A stretch of 64,000 bases of DNA from Crocodylus rhombifer (Eukaryota; Chordata; Crocodylia; Crocodylidae). The position numbers and the translations under genes are program-made. The notes under the pieces are model-generated. The model did not search any database. It saw nothing but the letters and a program-made list of their open reading frames with translations, and had not been told where the DNA came from. Of the stretch, positions 10,716-22,440 are shown one piece after another (position 1 is the first letter of the stretch; each line of letters begins with the position of its first letter). Location: the NCBI GenBank assembly GCA_038503035.1, contig JAVSML010001075.1, positions 268,101 to 332,100 on the forward strand, given 5' to 3'.

Positions 10716-13004
10716 TTGTTTGCAAGCTACTAAATGAACTTCTTTCAGACACGGAACTAAAACCAGCAGCGTAGCAGCTGCTGCTGCAATGGGGAAGATT
10801 GACCTGAATTTCCTTCCTGTCATCTTTTAACAAATGAAAGTATTTAGTCAGAGCTAATGAGCATGTCTGAGCAGTAGGGGTCTCAGGACAATGAACTGGT
10901 TTCTCATTCAGTGACCACAAACTATTGAAGGTCCTTGTGTTACTGTCTTCAGCCAACACCACCCTCTCTGTTAACTGCAGTTTGACTATTTTTATTTTTT
11001 TGTGAGCACTGCTTTAGTGGTGCCAAAGAACACTTCCATGGATTTTTATGGTACTATCATGGGATTATGACAGACAGACATGCAGGTCCCCACCACACTC
11101 ATGGTGCTTTACATAAAGTGCCATGAGTTAGAGCTGTCCACCTAACCCAAGAGGTTCTTGGGTTACTGGGGGAGGATCAAACTTCACTTTGGAGCCAGTC
11201 AACCCCGAGGAGCCTGCCTGCAGCCTCTGTCCCCTCGCTCCACCTTCCTTCCCAACTCTGGTGCTGTCTGCACGGAGGGAGAGAGGAAGTGAGCTGTAAG
11301 TTGGAGTTTGCCTGGCCTGAGTTGAGGAGGCTGGGGGGCGGGGCTTAAGGGGGCTCCAATCCACTCACTCCCCCCACCTCCCAGCTCAGGAGGAGGAAAC
11401 CCCAGCCCACAGTTCACTCCCACTCCCCTCTCCCTTCCTGCAGACAGCATCAGGAGCAGGACTGGACTGATGCAGCTCAGCCCCAACCATGCAATGTATT
11501 GACCCCAGGGAACAGAAGTTCTCTAAGTCACTCCAAAGTGGAGTGCTTTCATCTGATCCTTCACTAGATAAGGGTTAATTTGTTGCACAATGGGCCACTT
11601 TTAAAGTGCTTTGAAGCTGTGAACATGTGGCACAGCATGGTTGTGGAGTGATTTCAGGGTTCTGATTGCATGACAAATGTAACTTCTGTCCATGCCCATG
11701 CATATGACTTATCCATTCAGCCACTGTCTTTATTTTATGTCACCAGCACTAACGATCAATGTGATGGTTGCATAAACAGTTCTGATGGGAAAGGTTTCCA
11801 TTCCTCTCTCTTTTCTTTTTTTTGTGCTAAATTTGGAGGTCTAGAAAAATAGTTCATAATTGCTGGTTGGTGGAAAACAAAATTTATCTGATGTGCTTTC
11901 TGAGCTCTTGTTTGCATACACTTAGGCCATGGTTTGCTTAATTTTGGTCTCGCTGTTTCAAGTGTAATAGAGGCTGTTTGTCATGCTCTGTCTGCACTCC
12001 AGTAAGCTGGCTTCATGTGTGGTGTGATTGGCATGGAGATAATAAATGACCTGAGGTGGTGGGGCCGCCTGCAGCTAGGGAAGAGGAGGCGAATGTATAT
12101 ACAGCTAACTGACTGTTAAATATGTGGGAGGGTATAAAAGGCAACCTTGTCTTACTGAGACACATAAAAATGATGTCAAGTATATTTAATGGAGGGCTGA
12201 AGCTTCATGTAGCATTCACATGATCTAGTTTGCTATATATTGGCTTAATTGTACTTCTTTCTTTCTTTGTCTTTCCACCACTCACTGGTTATCCTGACCA
12301 TCAAATGGAAAAGTGTGGCTGCAGTTTTGTCATGTCTGGCTGTTGTAGGCTAGTGAGGATGAGACTAAAAAAAAAACCCAAGTCTGTTGTCCTCTCCAGT
12401 GCTAAGAACTTCCTTCACTGTGTGTTTTTATTAGCCAGGGAATATGTCATTCTTGATGATTTGCTTTAAGGCTCTTTGTCTGTTTTCTTGCTTCTGATTC
12501 ACTAGCTATGACATACTGACCTCTGTGTTGGAGGAAACAGTAGAAGAATTGTCCAGTTGCTTATAACAGCTTTTTATTGCTGGCCATAAGTTTAAATAAT
12601 TTAAAGCAGTGAATAAACACGAAAACAAATCAAATAATTTTGAACTCTAGAGCTGTCTTGGTGGGATTAAGAATACCAGTGAATAAGATCTAATATGCTG
12701 GTACCTATGTCTTTCCATGTAGACAGATGGATTTTTACAACATGGAAGAGAATTACGTTGGTGAGTGTAAATAAAATACATTTTTACTTATCCTTTGGTT
12801 AAAAAAGGTAATTTGACTTTTACTTTTCAGCATTATCAGCTGTGTACAGTGCAGTAATTGCTCCAGGAGACCTGGATGATTGAGACTAAAAGTAGGCATT
12901 TGAATGATAAAGTTAAATAACATTTGAGGTATGCAGTTAAATGACAAAATGAAACAGCCCCATGGCCTGCTGACTGAAAGCATCCACCATGTGATTTGCT
13001 ATCA
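10716..13004. other. Intergenic; possible inverted-repeat element and a TATA-like site
   Basis: About 11175-11550 is bounded by inverted words (CTTCACTTTGGAG and ACTCCAAAGTGGAG) around a GC-rich core, so it may be a decayed DNA transposon; no target duplication was found. At 12131-12140 the sequence GGTATAAAAGGC resembles a TATA box without any recognisable downstream exon. Nothing else is supported. Confidence 0.35.
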
Positions 13005-13009
13005 GTATT

Positions 13010-13260
13010 ATTATTATTTATTTATTTATAGTAGCACTTGGATGCCACAGCTGAGATCAGGGTCCCATTGAACCAGACACTACACATCTGCATAGCAAGA
13101 GACAGTGTCTGACCCAAAGAGTTTACAGTTTTACACACGAGACAGAAAAAATGCGAGAGAGAGAGAGAGAGGAAACAATTTGTTCAAGTTTACACAGTAG
13201 ATTGGTGACGGAGCTGGGAATGAAGCTGAGATCTCCTGTTTCCAGTTGATGGCTGCTCTG
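13010..13260 (+). mobile_element. MIR-like CORE-SINE relic
   Basis: The 3' half reads like the MIR/CORE-SINE core and tail: TTACACAGTAGATTGGTG, then ACGGAGCTGGGAATGAAGCT, then GAGATCTCCTGTTTCC. The 5' half resembles the matching sauropsid consensus (ACTTGGATGCCACAG...AAAGAGTTTACAGTT). A (GA)n run at about 13153-13171 lies inside. The identification is from remembered MIR consensus. Confidence 0.5.
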
Positions 13261-13487
13261 TTGGTGGAATGAGTCCATGCCCTACATAAAGTTTCTAGAC
13301 CTAGCTGCAAAATATCCTAATCCACAAATTCAGTGACATTCTTCATCAAAATAAAGAATTTCTACAAATGTGAGACAAATTTTCTTGTCACCTTTGTGAA
13401 GCATGAATCCTGTGTTTTGACTAGCTCTGTTATTCCCTAGATATATTGGATTCTCTCTATGAAGGAATGTCAATTTGGGGACCTTAA

Positions 13488-14628
13488 GGGCATTTCTACA
13501 CATGGTCATTTAATGAAGATTATCCCATTTCAAGCTGCCTTAGGGGTGCGGGTCCACATGTGTGCACCCTTAAGGCAGCTTAAAAATGGTGGTTTTAGGT
13601 TATGTAGGCCTAAATTTGATACCAGCCCAAACCAAGTATCAAATTTTAGAGGGGCTAATTAATGTGGATTAATGCATGTGAAGATGCATTACTGCAATTA
13701 ACACAAGGAATTTAGTCCTGGGTCTGCCCAGCCACCAGGGAGCTGACCGGAGCCCAGCCCCAGGCCTCCTGGCTGGCCACCTCTCTTCCCCCCTGCCTGG
13801 GCTGCTCTGTATATAGCTTGTCACTTGTAAGGGAGATTTTTATTGTGGGTGGATGGGGAGGGTGGTGGAGGGGGTACTGTTTGTTGTGGTGGGGAGGGGG
13901 AGGAATGAGGGTGGGTGTTGTGAGGGTAATAACATTTTTTGTTTCAAGCATGTGAATGTCCTGAGAGTGGTTCTGAGGGTGGGCAGGGGTTAGGGGGTGT
14001 ACGGGCAGCAGGGAAGGTGGGGTGGAGCAGGGAGTGCAGGAAGAGGAGGTCAGCCAGGGCCTCCTGCATCCAGTGCCTTGACCCCTACTAGTGGATGCGT
14101 GGTTCTCCTGGGGCCTGGGCAGGGGAGTGGGGGTGGGGGTGGGGGGGCTGTTGGGGCCAGCACCATGGTCAGCAGGAGCACAGGCTGCTGGCCATTGCTG
14201 GCAGGCACCAGGTTGGGGCAGCAGGGAGCTAGGCATTGCTGGCAGGGGCAGAGGCAGCCCCTTTGCCAACGAGGCAGGTGAGCAAGTAAGGAGCTGCTGT
14301 GTATTGCCCCTGTACTGGGCACACGGCTCCTGGGCAAGGAAGGGACTGGCCAGGGATCAGAGCGTGGGGGTGTATTTCCAAGATGGTTGCAAAATGCTGA
14401 CACCTGGCTGTAGCTTCAGCATGGCTGTCAAGTGATGGCAGCTATGTGTCCAGAAGCTGGAGCTTCCCCTGGTGGCAATAGGGGCACATGGCAGGGCTGA
14501 AGCAACTTGGGACTAAAATTGGTCCCAAGTCCCACACCGTGTAGACACCTGCCAAAACCCACTTCATTTGCATTAGTTTAATGAACATAAAATTTAAGAT
14601 GAGTTAAATTCATGCACAGATGTGCCCC
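13488..14628. mobile_element. Long GGG...CCC-ended MITE-family element
   Basis: The left end GGGCATTTCTACACATGG and the inverted right end GGGGCACATCTGTGCATG match the Harbinger-like family at 3055, 49357 and 52560, but here about 1.14 kb separates them. The interior is GT/GC-rich. A strong hairpin lies at 13531-13581 (AAGCTGCCTTAGGGGTGC against GCACCCTTAAGGCAGCTT). The flanking 3-mers (TAA, TGA) match only partly. Apparent ORFs on both strands reflect base composition. Confidence 0.55.
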
Positions 14629-15145
14629 TGAGTGTCTTTGCTTATAGAGGTCACCCAGATATGTAAAAAAAGAAACAGCATTGAGAATATTATTTGTGAA
14701 ACTTTAAAATGAATGGGGACTAAGAAAAGTTATGGTTAATACAGAGCTGTGTCCAGTACAGTCTGGCCCATGATTTGTGTGTTGCCAGATGCAGAAAATG
14801 TGCTTTGCAGTAAACAACACTTCAGTTCCCAAAGACCAGATGTGGGTTTCTGGATCTTTATTTTTAGTAAGAAAGATACTAGGAAGATACATTTTTTTGA
14901 CACCAGAATGAGATCTTGATTAACAAGAGTTTTCCAGTGTACTTTAAGGGGCTTGGGCCATGCATAAATAATAAATAAAATATGTCTCTTCTCTTGGATG
15001 GTAAAAGACTGGAGATGGGAGTCTGGCCTGGTCGTGCCAGATTGACCCATGTGATGGTGGTCCTCAAAAAGCATCCTAGAGTTTACATTATCCTGCATAC
15101 TCCCCACCCTGTGTCTTTTGCTTTCTTGGAATCAGTGTATACGCA
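14629..15145. other. Unique intergenic DNA, nothing recognised
   Basis: No repeat termini or convincing exons found. Confidence 0.4.
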
Positions 15146-15599
15146 TGTGGCAGGCTTGCTGGTAGCAGCTCGGCTCACCAGTTTGAGCCAGAAGGCTCAG
15201 AGTGATTGGTGAGGGCATTTCCTTTCCCCCACCAATCAGGAAAGGGAAGGAGAGAGGCTTGTGCCATCCTGACATAGAGGTGAGGTGAAGAGGAGGACCT
15301 GAGGGGAACTAACCCATCAGGCTTTCCTATTGATCTCCCTATCTGGGGACAGAGACTTCTGAAGGAATAAAAAGGCAGCATGCCCAGCACATGGGCAGCT
15401 TTTACGAGGGATGATGAAGAACGGCTGAGAACAGCTGGGTGAGCTGACCAGCGAGGCAGCGCAGTTGTCCCAGAAGCACTCTGAAGATGCCATTGCCGAA
15501 TGGGGAGCGGCAGGCAGCTGCATCTCTGCCCTGTCATGGAGGTAGCCATGGCAATGGTGCATAAGTCACTCCGTGGAGGGTCCAGGAAAGGACGGGACC

Positions 15600-16290
15600 C
15601 CAGGAGCTGCACAAGGCAGCATGGGACTCCAAACTCTGCATGAGGTAGGAGCTGAGCCCCATTTGGTGCAGGGACTGGTGCAAGGGACTGGAGAGCCTGG
15701 TGCACGGGGTGGTGCATGGAGGGTCTGCATGAGGCAGCATGGGTCTCCAACCCTACATGAGGCAGGAGCAGGGCCATTGGTGCATAGCATGGTGCATGAG
15801 ACCATAGAGCTGACGAGACTGTGGCAGTTGCACAAGGCAGCGTGGGTCTCCAACTCTGCATGGCAAAGGAACAGGGCCATTGGTGCAAGGAGCGGTGCAC
15901 AAGGCCATAGAGCTGATGAGACCATGGCAGCTGCATGAGGCAGTGCATGTTTCCAACTCCGCATGAGGCAGGAGTAGGGCCATCAGTGCATGGAGTGGTG
16001 CACAGAGCTATAGAGTAGGAAAACCAGAGCAACAGTGTGAGACAGCGCGGATCTCCAACCCTGCGCGAGGCAGGAACAAGGCCATCAGTGCACAGAGCAG
16101 TGCACAAGGCCATAGAGCTGATGAGACTGCGGCAGCTGCATGAGGCAGCACAGGTTTCCAACAAGGCCATAGAGTGGAGGAACCACAGTGACTGCATGAG
16201 ACAGCACGGGTCTTCAACCCTGCATGAGGCAGAAGAAGGGCCACTGGTGCACGGATCGGTGCACAGGGCCATAGAACGGATGAGACACCA
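15600..16290. repeat. 103-bp minisatellite
   Basis: Units begin GCATGAGGCAGC...TCTCCAAC at 15727, 15830, 15933, 16036 and 16139, each step 103 bp. A diverged unit lies upstream (15608) and a partial one at 16194. Shared words include GGGCCATTGGTGCA and CATAGAGCTGATGAGAC. The minus strand stays open for 365 codons (15175-16272). Because 103 is not divisible by three, this means the unit lacks minus-strand stops in all phases; it is not evidence of a protein. Confidence 0.9.
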
Positions 16291-16940
16291 AGGGCTACCC
16301 TAGGCAGTTTGAGTGCCTTTCTCCCTACCATCACGTGTATGAGACAGGTGCCTCTTTGGTGCATAGGGTGGTGCATGGGGTGGGGAGTTGCTGACAGGCT
16401 GGGGAGCCGCATGAGGTAACTCGGGCCTTCCCGCAGCAGCGGCACGGGTCGACCACCCTGGGGTGGGGGAAGCCTTGCTCCTACAATATGCTGCTGTAGA
16501 CGAGGCAATCCATCAAGTTTGGGAGTTGTGAGTCACCCAGGGAAGGGAAGTCCTGCAGGGGAGGAGGGCCCCTCCACACTATGAGCAGCTGAGGGGAAAC
16601 CCCTTACGGGAGGACAGTTCACTCTGGGATATAGCAAGGGATTCAGGGATTTTGTTTGTTAAGGGGGTTCCCGGGTTAAGGGCCCCGCCAGATGAGTATC
16701 CCCGTTGAGGGTAAGGGTGTCCTGTTTGCGGATACAGCCCCTTGTCTGGGTTGTCATTTTTTCCTTGGGCACAGCTGCTGTGCCACTGTTGGGTCCTGTT
16801 TGTTTTTAATATGTTGCTGGGATTTTTTTGTAGCCCTACATCTTTATTATTGTATTAGAAGAGGGTTTTAAGCTGTCTTGTATTAGTATTTATTGTATTG
16901 ATTAACTGATCCATAGGTGTCTTATATGGTGTAACATTAT

Positions 16941-17000
<60 letters not shown>

Positions 17001-17001
17001 T
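16941..17001. repeat. (TG)n(TA)n(CA)n palindromic microsatellite
   Basis: Roughly 8 TG, then about 12 TA, then about 10 CA units make one continuous self-complementary tract of about 60 bp, able to form a long hairpin or cruciform. Confidence 0.95.
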
Positions 17002-17446
17002 ATAGCCCTATCATTGTTAGGTATTTGTGTCACTAGTTTATATCAGTTAATATTGGGTATATATATGTTGTATTTGATGTAACCTTTTTGTGAATGTTTT
17101 ATTATTGACCTATCACCGCCAGCTATTTTTGGGTTTGGTCCATCAGCAAACCTCTGTTTTATTCCTGAGTGCCCCTTCCCCCTCAGGCCTGGAGGGCTCT
17201 GAATGAGGGGTGGGGGCTACAGTCTAACCCGAAGACCACAGGGAGCTAGGGCTATGCTTGAGGTCAGGGTTAATTAGAGTTTTGTTCGGGTAAATTCGTA
17301 TCTGTAAATTATATATATGTACATATATACACATGTAAGTTTGTGATTATAAGTTACATATTATTTTATAATATTAAACCTATATATAGTTAAGATTCAC
17401 TGAGTGTCCTGGCTCTCTGCTCTGTAGGAGAAGGAAGTGAGCTACA

Positions 17447-20400
17447 TACAGTTAGGCAGCCATGCTTCCCACAGCATACTTGCATCTGCTGACATCCCTT
17501 TGAGAGGGGGTACCTTTCAGCAGACCACCTGGGTAACATACAGGACTCATGCTTCTAGAAACGGTTGGTTATGAAATTTTGTTTTTCTTGACAGTTGTTT
17601 GTTCACAGAACTAAGAAAGGTAATGGAGACACTTAAACCTTGTAGGTAAACACCACTTACAAGCCTATGGATAATGTGACTTGCATCAATGAAAATATTC
17701 ATTGAGTCAACAGCATGGGTGGAGACTTAGAGAGATCTGATTTGGATCTTGAGTATTTTGAAGAGGACCACCATTTTCTCAATAAATATTGGTGGCAGTG
17801 CTTCTGCTGTTCCAGAGCAAATATCAATGTAACAATGCTTTTAAAAGCAGCCACATTATTAGTGCCGTAGCCCTGTGCAGTGGGAAGGGATCTACGCCTG
17901 CAAGCTATTCCTCCCTTCTACCTACAAAAACATTGTGTTTGAGGTTGCATGTTGTTTATACAGACTTTTGCTCATGATATGCAGGAATCTTCCACTTGTC
18001 TATCATTGTGCAGGGCCTTGCTCCAAAGCAATGATTCCTGAACTACAAGGGCTCCATCTCTTTATATGGTAAAGGGCTCATTTCTATGCTGTGTACTGAA
18101 CACAATTGATATATAAGTGGCATGGAGAGAGACTAACATAAAATTTTGCTGCACTTGCCATTTATGATCCATGACAAAAACTCTGCAGTGCATTGTCACT
18201 AAAATTATTTTTAATGCAAATCAGCATAGGTGGCTGAGTTCCTGCTAGCAAAGCTAAGATTAGGAGTCAAAAGATTTATGATTAGATTTTTCTTTTCTAA
18301 CTGACCAGATTCTGGGCTAGAAAAGGTTTACCTCCTACAGGGTGTGGTTGTTTTGGCTATCTGATCTAATACATGCTTTCTCAGAAGAACTGATTTTCTT
18401 TTCCACTGAAAAAGGTACTTCCTGGAGCAATATCTCTCCATCAGACCAAGTGGATAGATTGTGATGATGTTGGGAAGGTGAAGTGCAGAGAGATCTACTA
18501 AGTAATCCTCTATTTCTGAAATTCAGTCCATTAGTGGAATATACTTACAGCATTGGCTGTACTGGTGTTTAAAAAGGAGGGCTTGCTTCTCTCTTACCAT
18601 GCACAGCTGCATTGCAATTTATACAGGTGCAAACAATGTCAAATGTTAATAAATCAAACTGGCTGTTTTTCATACGCTTTATACGCAATGTAGAGAAAAA
18701 GTGTGGCCTAAAACTGTTTCTAACTGTGCAAGTCTGACAATAGCCACAAAACTTCCCTTCAGAGAGTGCTATCAATTTTCTCACTTCCCTTCCTAGTTTG
18801 GAGAGAACAGCAAATTAGAGAAAGTCATTTGCTAATGCCAAAATATTCTGGATTGCCATCAAAGGGGCCTTTAGCCCCTTTGCAGAACCAGCTCTGCTGT
18901 CATAAAAGTCATGAATGATATTTTCTGTCAGTGGGTTGGGGTAATGTGGCAACTGTTATTTTTATGCTGCTGAAGACATTCTACACTTAAATATGCAGGC
19001 ATGATGTTTGAAGGAATTGGCTTACTATTTTTTTACTTAAAGCCATCTGTTGAATTGCATTCATGCTTATCTTGCATTTTTGTTTTGTTCATATCTTTTA
19101 AAGTGTCATGGATGGATTTACTATCTGTGAATCAAAGGGACAGAGGCCTAAAGTCAGGCACAGTTTGTTCAGGCAATCCACCCTGCATAGTGCAACTCCT
19201 GACCTGCAGAGTCCTCTGTTTATTCTGACCTGGGCTTTACACAGCTCAGTTCTACCAATGAGCCTCAGATTGAAGGCTGGCTCTAAGCATGTGCGGTACA
19301 ACCACCTGCAGAGGATCTGGCTGGAGTGAGCTGTATGTTCCTGGCCAAAATCATTGGATGATTTGGGCAGATCTACCTTGTGTCCTGCAAGCTCAGCTGG
19401 TTGGAAGGTTTAAGAGTTCCAAATATACTTGTGAACCTTCTTTCATCCAGGAGCTCACACTGTGAGCAATTCTGGGTTTTTTTCTGAAATAAGCAGTAAA
19501 AGAAAAGGGAGAAAAAGTACGAAACAAAGACCAAATCCCCAGCTTAGTACTTGGACAATGGAGTTGAGTTAGTTCAGTTCCTGGGAATGTGTGTTAGGTG
19601 TTAGAGGAAGAAATAAAGGTGTGCCATTTCCCATTCAAAGCAGTAGGTCCATTTTTCAGTGGATGAAGTCATGTTTATGGGCCCCTATTCCACTTTCTTG
19701 CAGTTGCAGATCATCATCTCCTCTGATCTCCCCACCCCATCCCATCTTCAGCTGATACTCAGCAGGGAGCATGCACCCAGCAGCAATCTGTTCTGTGCTG
19801 GGAGTGCATCTGCCTGCAAGTAGAAGCACAGATAGTTGGCAGCCATTTTTATGTCATCATTTAGATATCTCAATTTTCTAGTTTATATGTGAATAAGTGC
19901 CAAGTCAAAGCATTCAGAAACCTTGAGCCAGGTCCCCAAAATCATGAGATTGGCTTAAAACATTTTCAGATGCAAAAAAAATGGGGGTTCTGTTTATTCT
20001 TATTTTGGTTCCTTCCAGTTTCTGAGTAGTAAGTGTGCCCTTGCTACCAATTTTTATAGCTTTTCTCATGACCTGTGAAGGTCAGGAACTCCCTCTTCTT
20101 GGACACTGAGTTTCATGTTATCACAAGAACTACAAGCTGAGGCTTAAGAAAAACTCATAAAATGAGATGCATGGTAAATAGCAAGAGTTGCCAACTCTGA
20201 GTATATTATTCATTGGTCAAACAGAGATAAAGATGTATTCATTACTTGGCTTATTAGTTACAATTTATACTGTACTACACCATCCTACCTTGTGTTTCAT
20301 TAAAAAAAACTGTACCCAGAGGCATAGTTGGTGGGGTTTATGCTCTGGGCAAAACCCTGCTGGGGTAGAAGGGTGGTTTGGTTCTTTGTTTTGTTTTCCT

Positions 20401-20792
20401 TTTAAATCTAGAAAAACGTCCTAAAATGAGAGAGGTATTTTTGAGAGAACTGCTTCCATGTTATCTCAAAATTAAATATATCCATCTGTGATTTTATTTG
20501 TGAGAAGTAGAGATCAAAAGATGACTGCATGTTTTTATGTAGAGGTGTATCGTAATTCCTAGCACATGCAACTTCACTGATTGGGTTGTGGTGGATATAG
20601 CTGTGTAACCAATGGGATTTTGTTTTCTTTATACTGAACTGTTAAATATTGGAGGAGCCTGCATGTATGTAGGAGCAATGGCCATTTTGTGAGCCATAGA
20701 TGAAACAGTGTTTTACAAGATAGCCACACTGTGCTTTTCCATTTGGATGTTAGATTTGCCATTTCTCTTCGTCTGAAACAAATCATTTAGAA
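17447..20792. other. Unique intergenic DNA, nothing recognised
   Basis: AT-rich with short ORFs only. A small hairpin AAAGGGGC/GCCCCTTT lies at about 18861-18881. No exon or repeat family is recognised. Confidence 0.45.
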
Positions 20793-21118
20793 CCGTGGTG
20801 CTCAACCTCCAGGCACCGCAGGCCAGAGTGGTGGCATGGGGCTGGTCCAGGGGCTGGATCCAGTGCAGGGCTGGTGTGCAGGGTTGGTCTGGGGGTGTGA
20901 CTTGGCACATCAGCCTGGCCTGACATGCTGGATCTAAATGCAGAGCAGCTATTTGTGCCAGTGTGATCTGGTGCATGGGGCCGCATCATCTAGCCTACAG
21001 TGCTCCTCATGGGTGCAGTTATTTGGCAGTGCGGGGGTAGTGGTAGTATTAATTGCCATGCTCTGGAAACCACAGGCTGGACGACATGGCTCTGCTGGCT
21101 GGAGATAGAACACCATTG
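20793..21118. mobile_element. hAT-like non-autonomous element
   Basis: A 326-bp element. The left end CCGTGGTGCTCAACC and the inverted right end CAATGGTGTTCTATC resemble the common hAT terminus. Target duplications are ATTTAGAA (20785-20792) and ATTTAAAA (21119-21126), 7 of 8 identical. No ORF for a transposase. Confidence 0.7.
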
Positions 21119-21126
21119 ATTTAAAA

Positions 21127-22335
21127 CTAAAATATCTGGGTGCTCTTTGTGCGTGGGAAACTCATCATTGGCCAGACTTGTCACTAGTATAACTCCATGG
21201 TAGTCAACACAAGAAAAATGAGAGAATTTGTCCTGTAAAGATTGGGCACAAAGTCATATGCCTAATTCAATTAAAATGTATTTGCAAGTTTGTTCGAGCT
21301 ACGTTTCCAGTTTTACTTGCATGTTTTTACTGAGACTAACAGTAGAGTTTAGGCTCTGAATTATAGGAGTGTGTACAAATCCAGTTGCATCTTGCCAGGT
21401 CCTCAGCTTTTATTTTCAGATGTATCTATCATATGCATCTCTTTGAGAATGTGTCTTTGTCTGTCATAAGTACAAGAAGTAGAGCCCTGTTTACTCTGCC
21501 ATTTCCCTTTTTCTTCTGTGGGTGAATAGAAATTCTTGAGAGATTGAGCTGATATTTCTTTATGGGTTTTTTTTTTCATAAACAGAGACAAAAAAATAGT
21601 ACAGAGCCAATATTCCATTGGCATGTGGGAAACCTGGTACAATTTGAGCTAAATCATTGCAGTGAGCAGGCATTTGTCTATGTAAAATGTTAAATGACAT
21701 GATAGGAGCTTATCCGCTTACTTAGTTTGCCAAAATTGTTATCTTACCTTAACAGGTAACTGGACTTTTGAGTACATTCAAGTAAATGGGAGTAATGCAG
21801 CTAAAACCCCACACACATTTTGTCACATTTCCATTTCCATTTTTTATTACCAAAATTAAAACCAAATCAACTTGCCTGGCTTGACATAGATAGAATTTGC
21901 AAAAACTTTCATACAAATTGGGGGTCTCAGTCCTTCTTGGTTCTCAGCATCTACTGCAGTGAGTACCATTGCTGCACGAACTTGCAGGATCTGTCAGAGG
22001 AGAGCAGAGGCAACACACATTGCCCTTGTTTGTCATACCTGTGTCTATTTTTCTTAATCAATTCCTGGAGAACTGTATAAATAAAATGTACCAACTTCTA
22101 CCCCCTTAGTCCTAGTCTCAGAAGTTGGGAAGGAATTTTACCCTGTGGCAGATTGGTAGAGACAGTGGAGGACTTTTCCTTCTTTTGTAGCATAGAGCAT
22201 GGCCCTCTTCCTTGGATAGCTTAAATGTATTTTTAACAAACCCTTGTTGTTAAGCAGCAGGACATTGACTGCTGTTGTCCCCCTGCTTTACTTGTAGCAG
22301 CTTAGGGTTTTATGTTTTTTGGTTGGACAATGGAT
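21127..22335. other. Unique intergenic DNA, nothing recognised
   Basis: No repeat ends, exon-like frames or structured RNA noted. Confidence 0.45.
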
Positions 22336-22339
22336 TTGT

Positions 22340-22440
22340 ACAGGATGGTATGGATAGGGATGGTCCTGTCTCTGGTAGGGGTTTGGACTAGATGGCCTCT
22401 GACCTATAATTCTATGATTGATTCTGTGATTAAATGGGAC
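22340..22440 (+). mobile_element. CR1 3'-end fragment
   Basis: About 100 bp of CR1 3' end: GGGATGGTCCTG, GGGGTTTGGACTAGATGGCC, then a TTCTATGATTGATTCTGTGA tail. It is the same tail type as the CR1 at 25600-26788. Confidence 0.8.

Larger units (their letters stand above)
15146..17446. other. Composite block, possibly a large solo-LTR-like repeat
   Basis: The block starts TGTGGCAGGC and could end GAGCTACA, so it has TG...CA borders. It contains a tandem array, a GC-rich middle (about 16510-16760) and an AT-rich tail. It could be a long LTR of a retroelement. I could not find a convincing 4-6 bp target duplication or any gag/pol-like frame, so this is a weak hypothesis. Confidence 0.2.

Noticed and set aside
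13712..14435. Pro/Gly-rich ORFs on both strands at 13.7-14.4 kb
   Set aside because: GT/GC-biased interior of a MITE-like element, without domain signatures.
15175..16272. A 365-residue minus-strand protein-coding gene
   Set aside because: It lies on a 103-bp tandem array whose unit is open in all phases, with no domain and no start or splice context.
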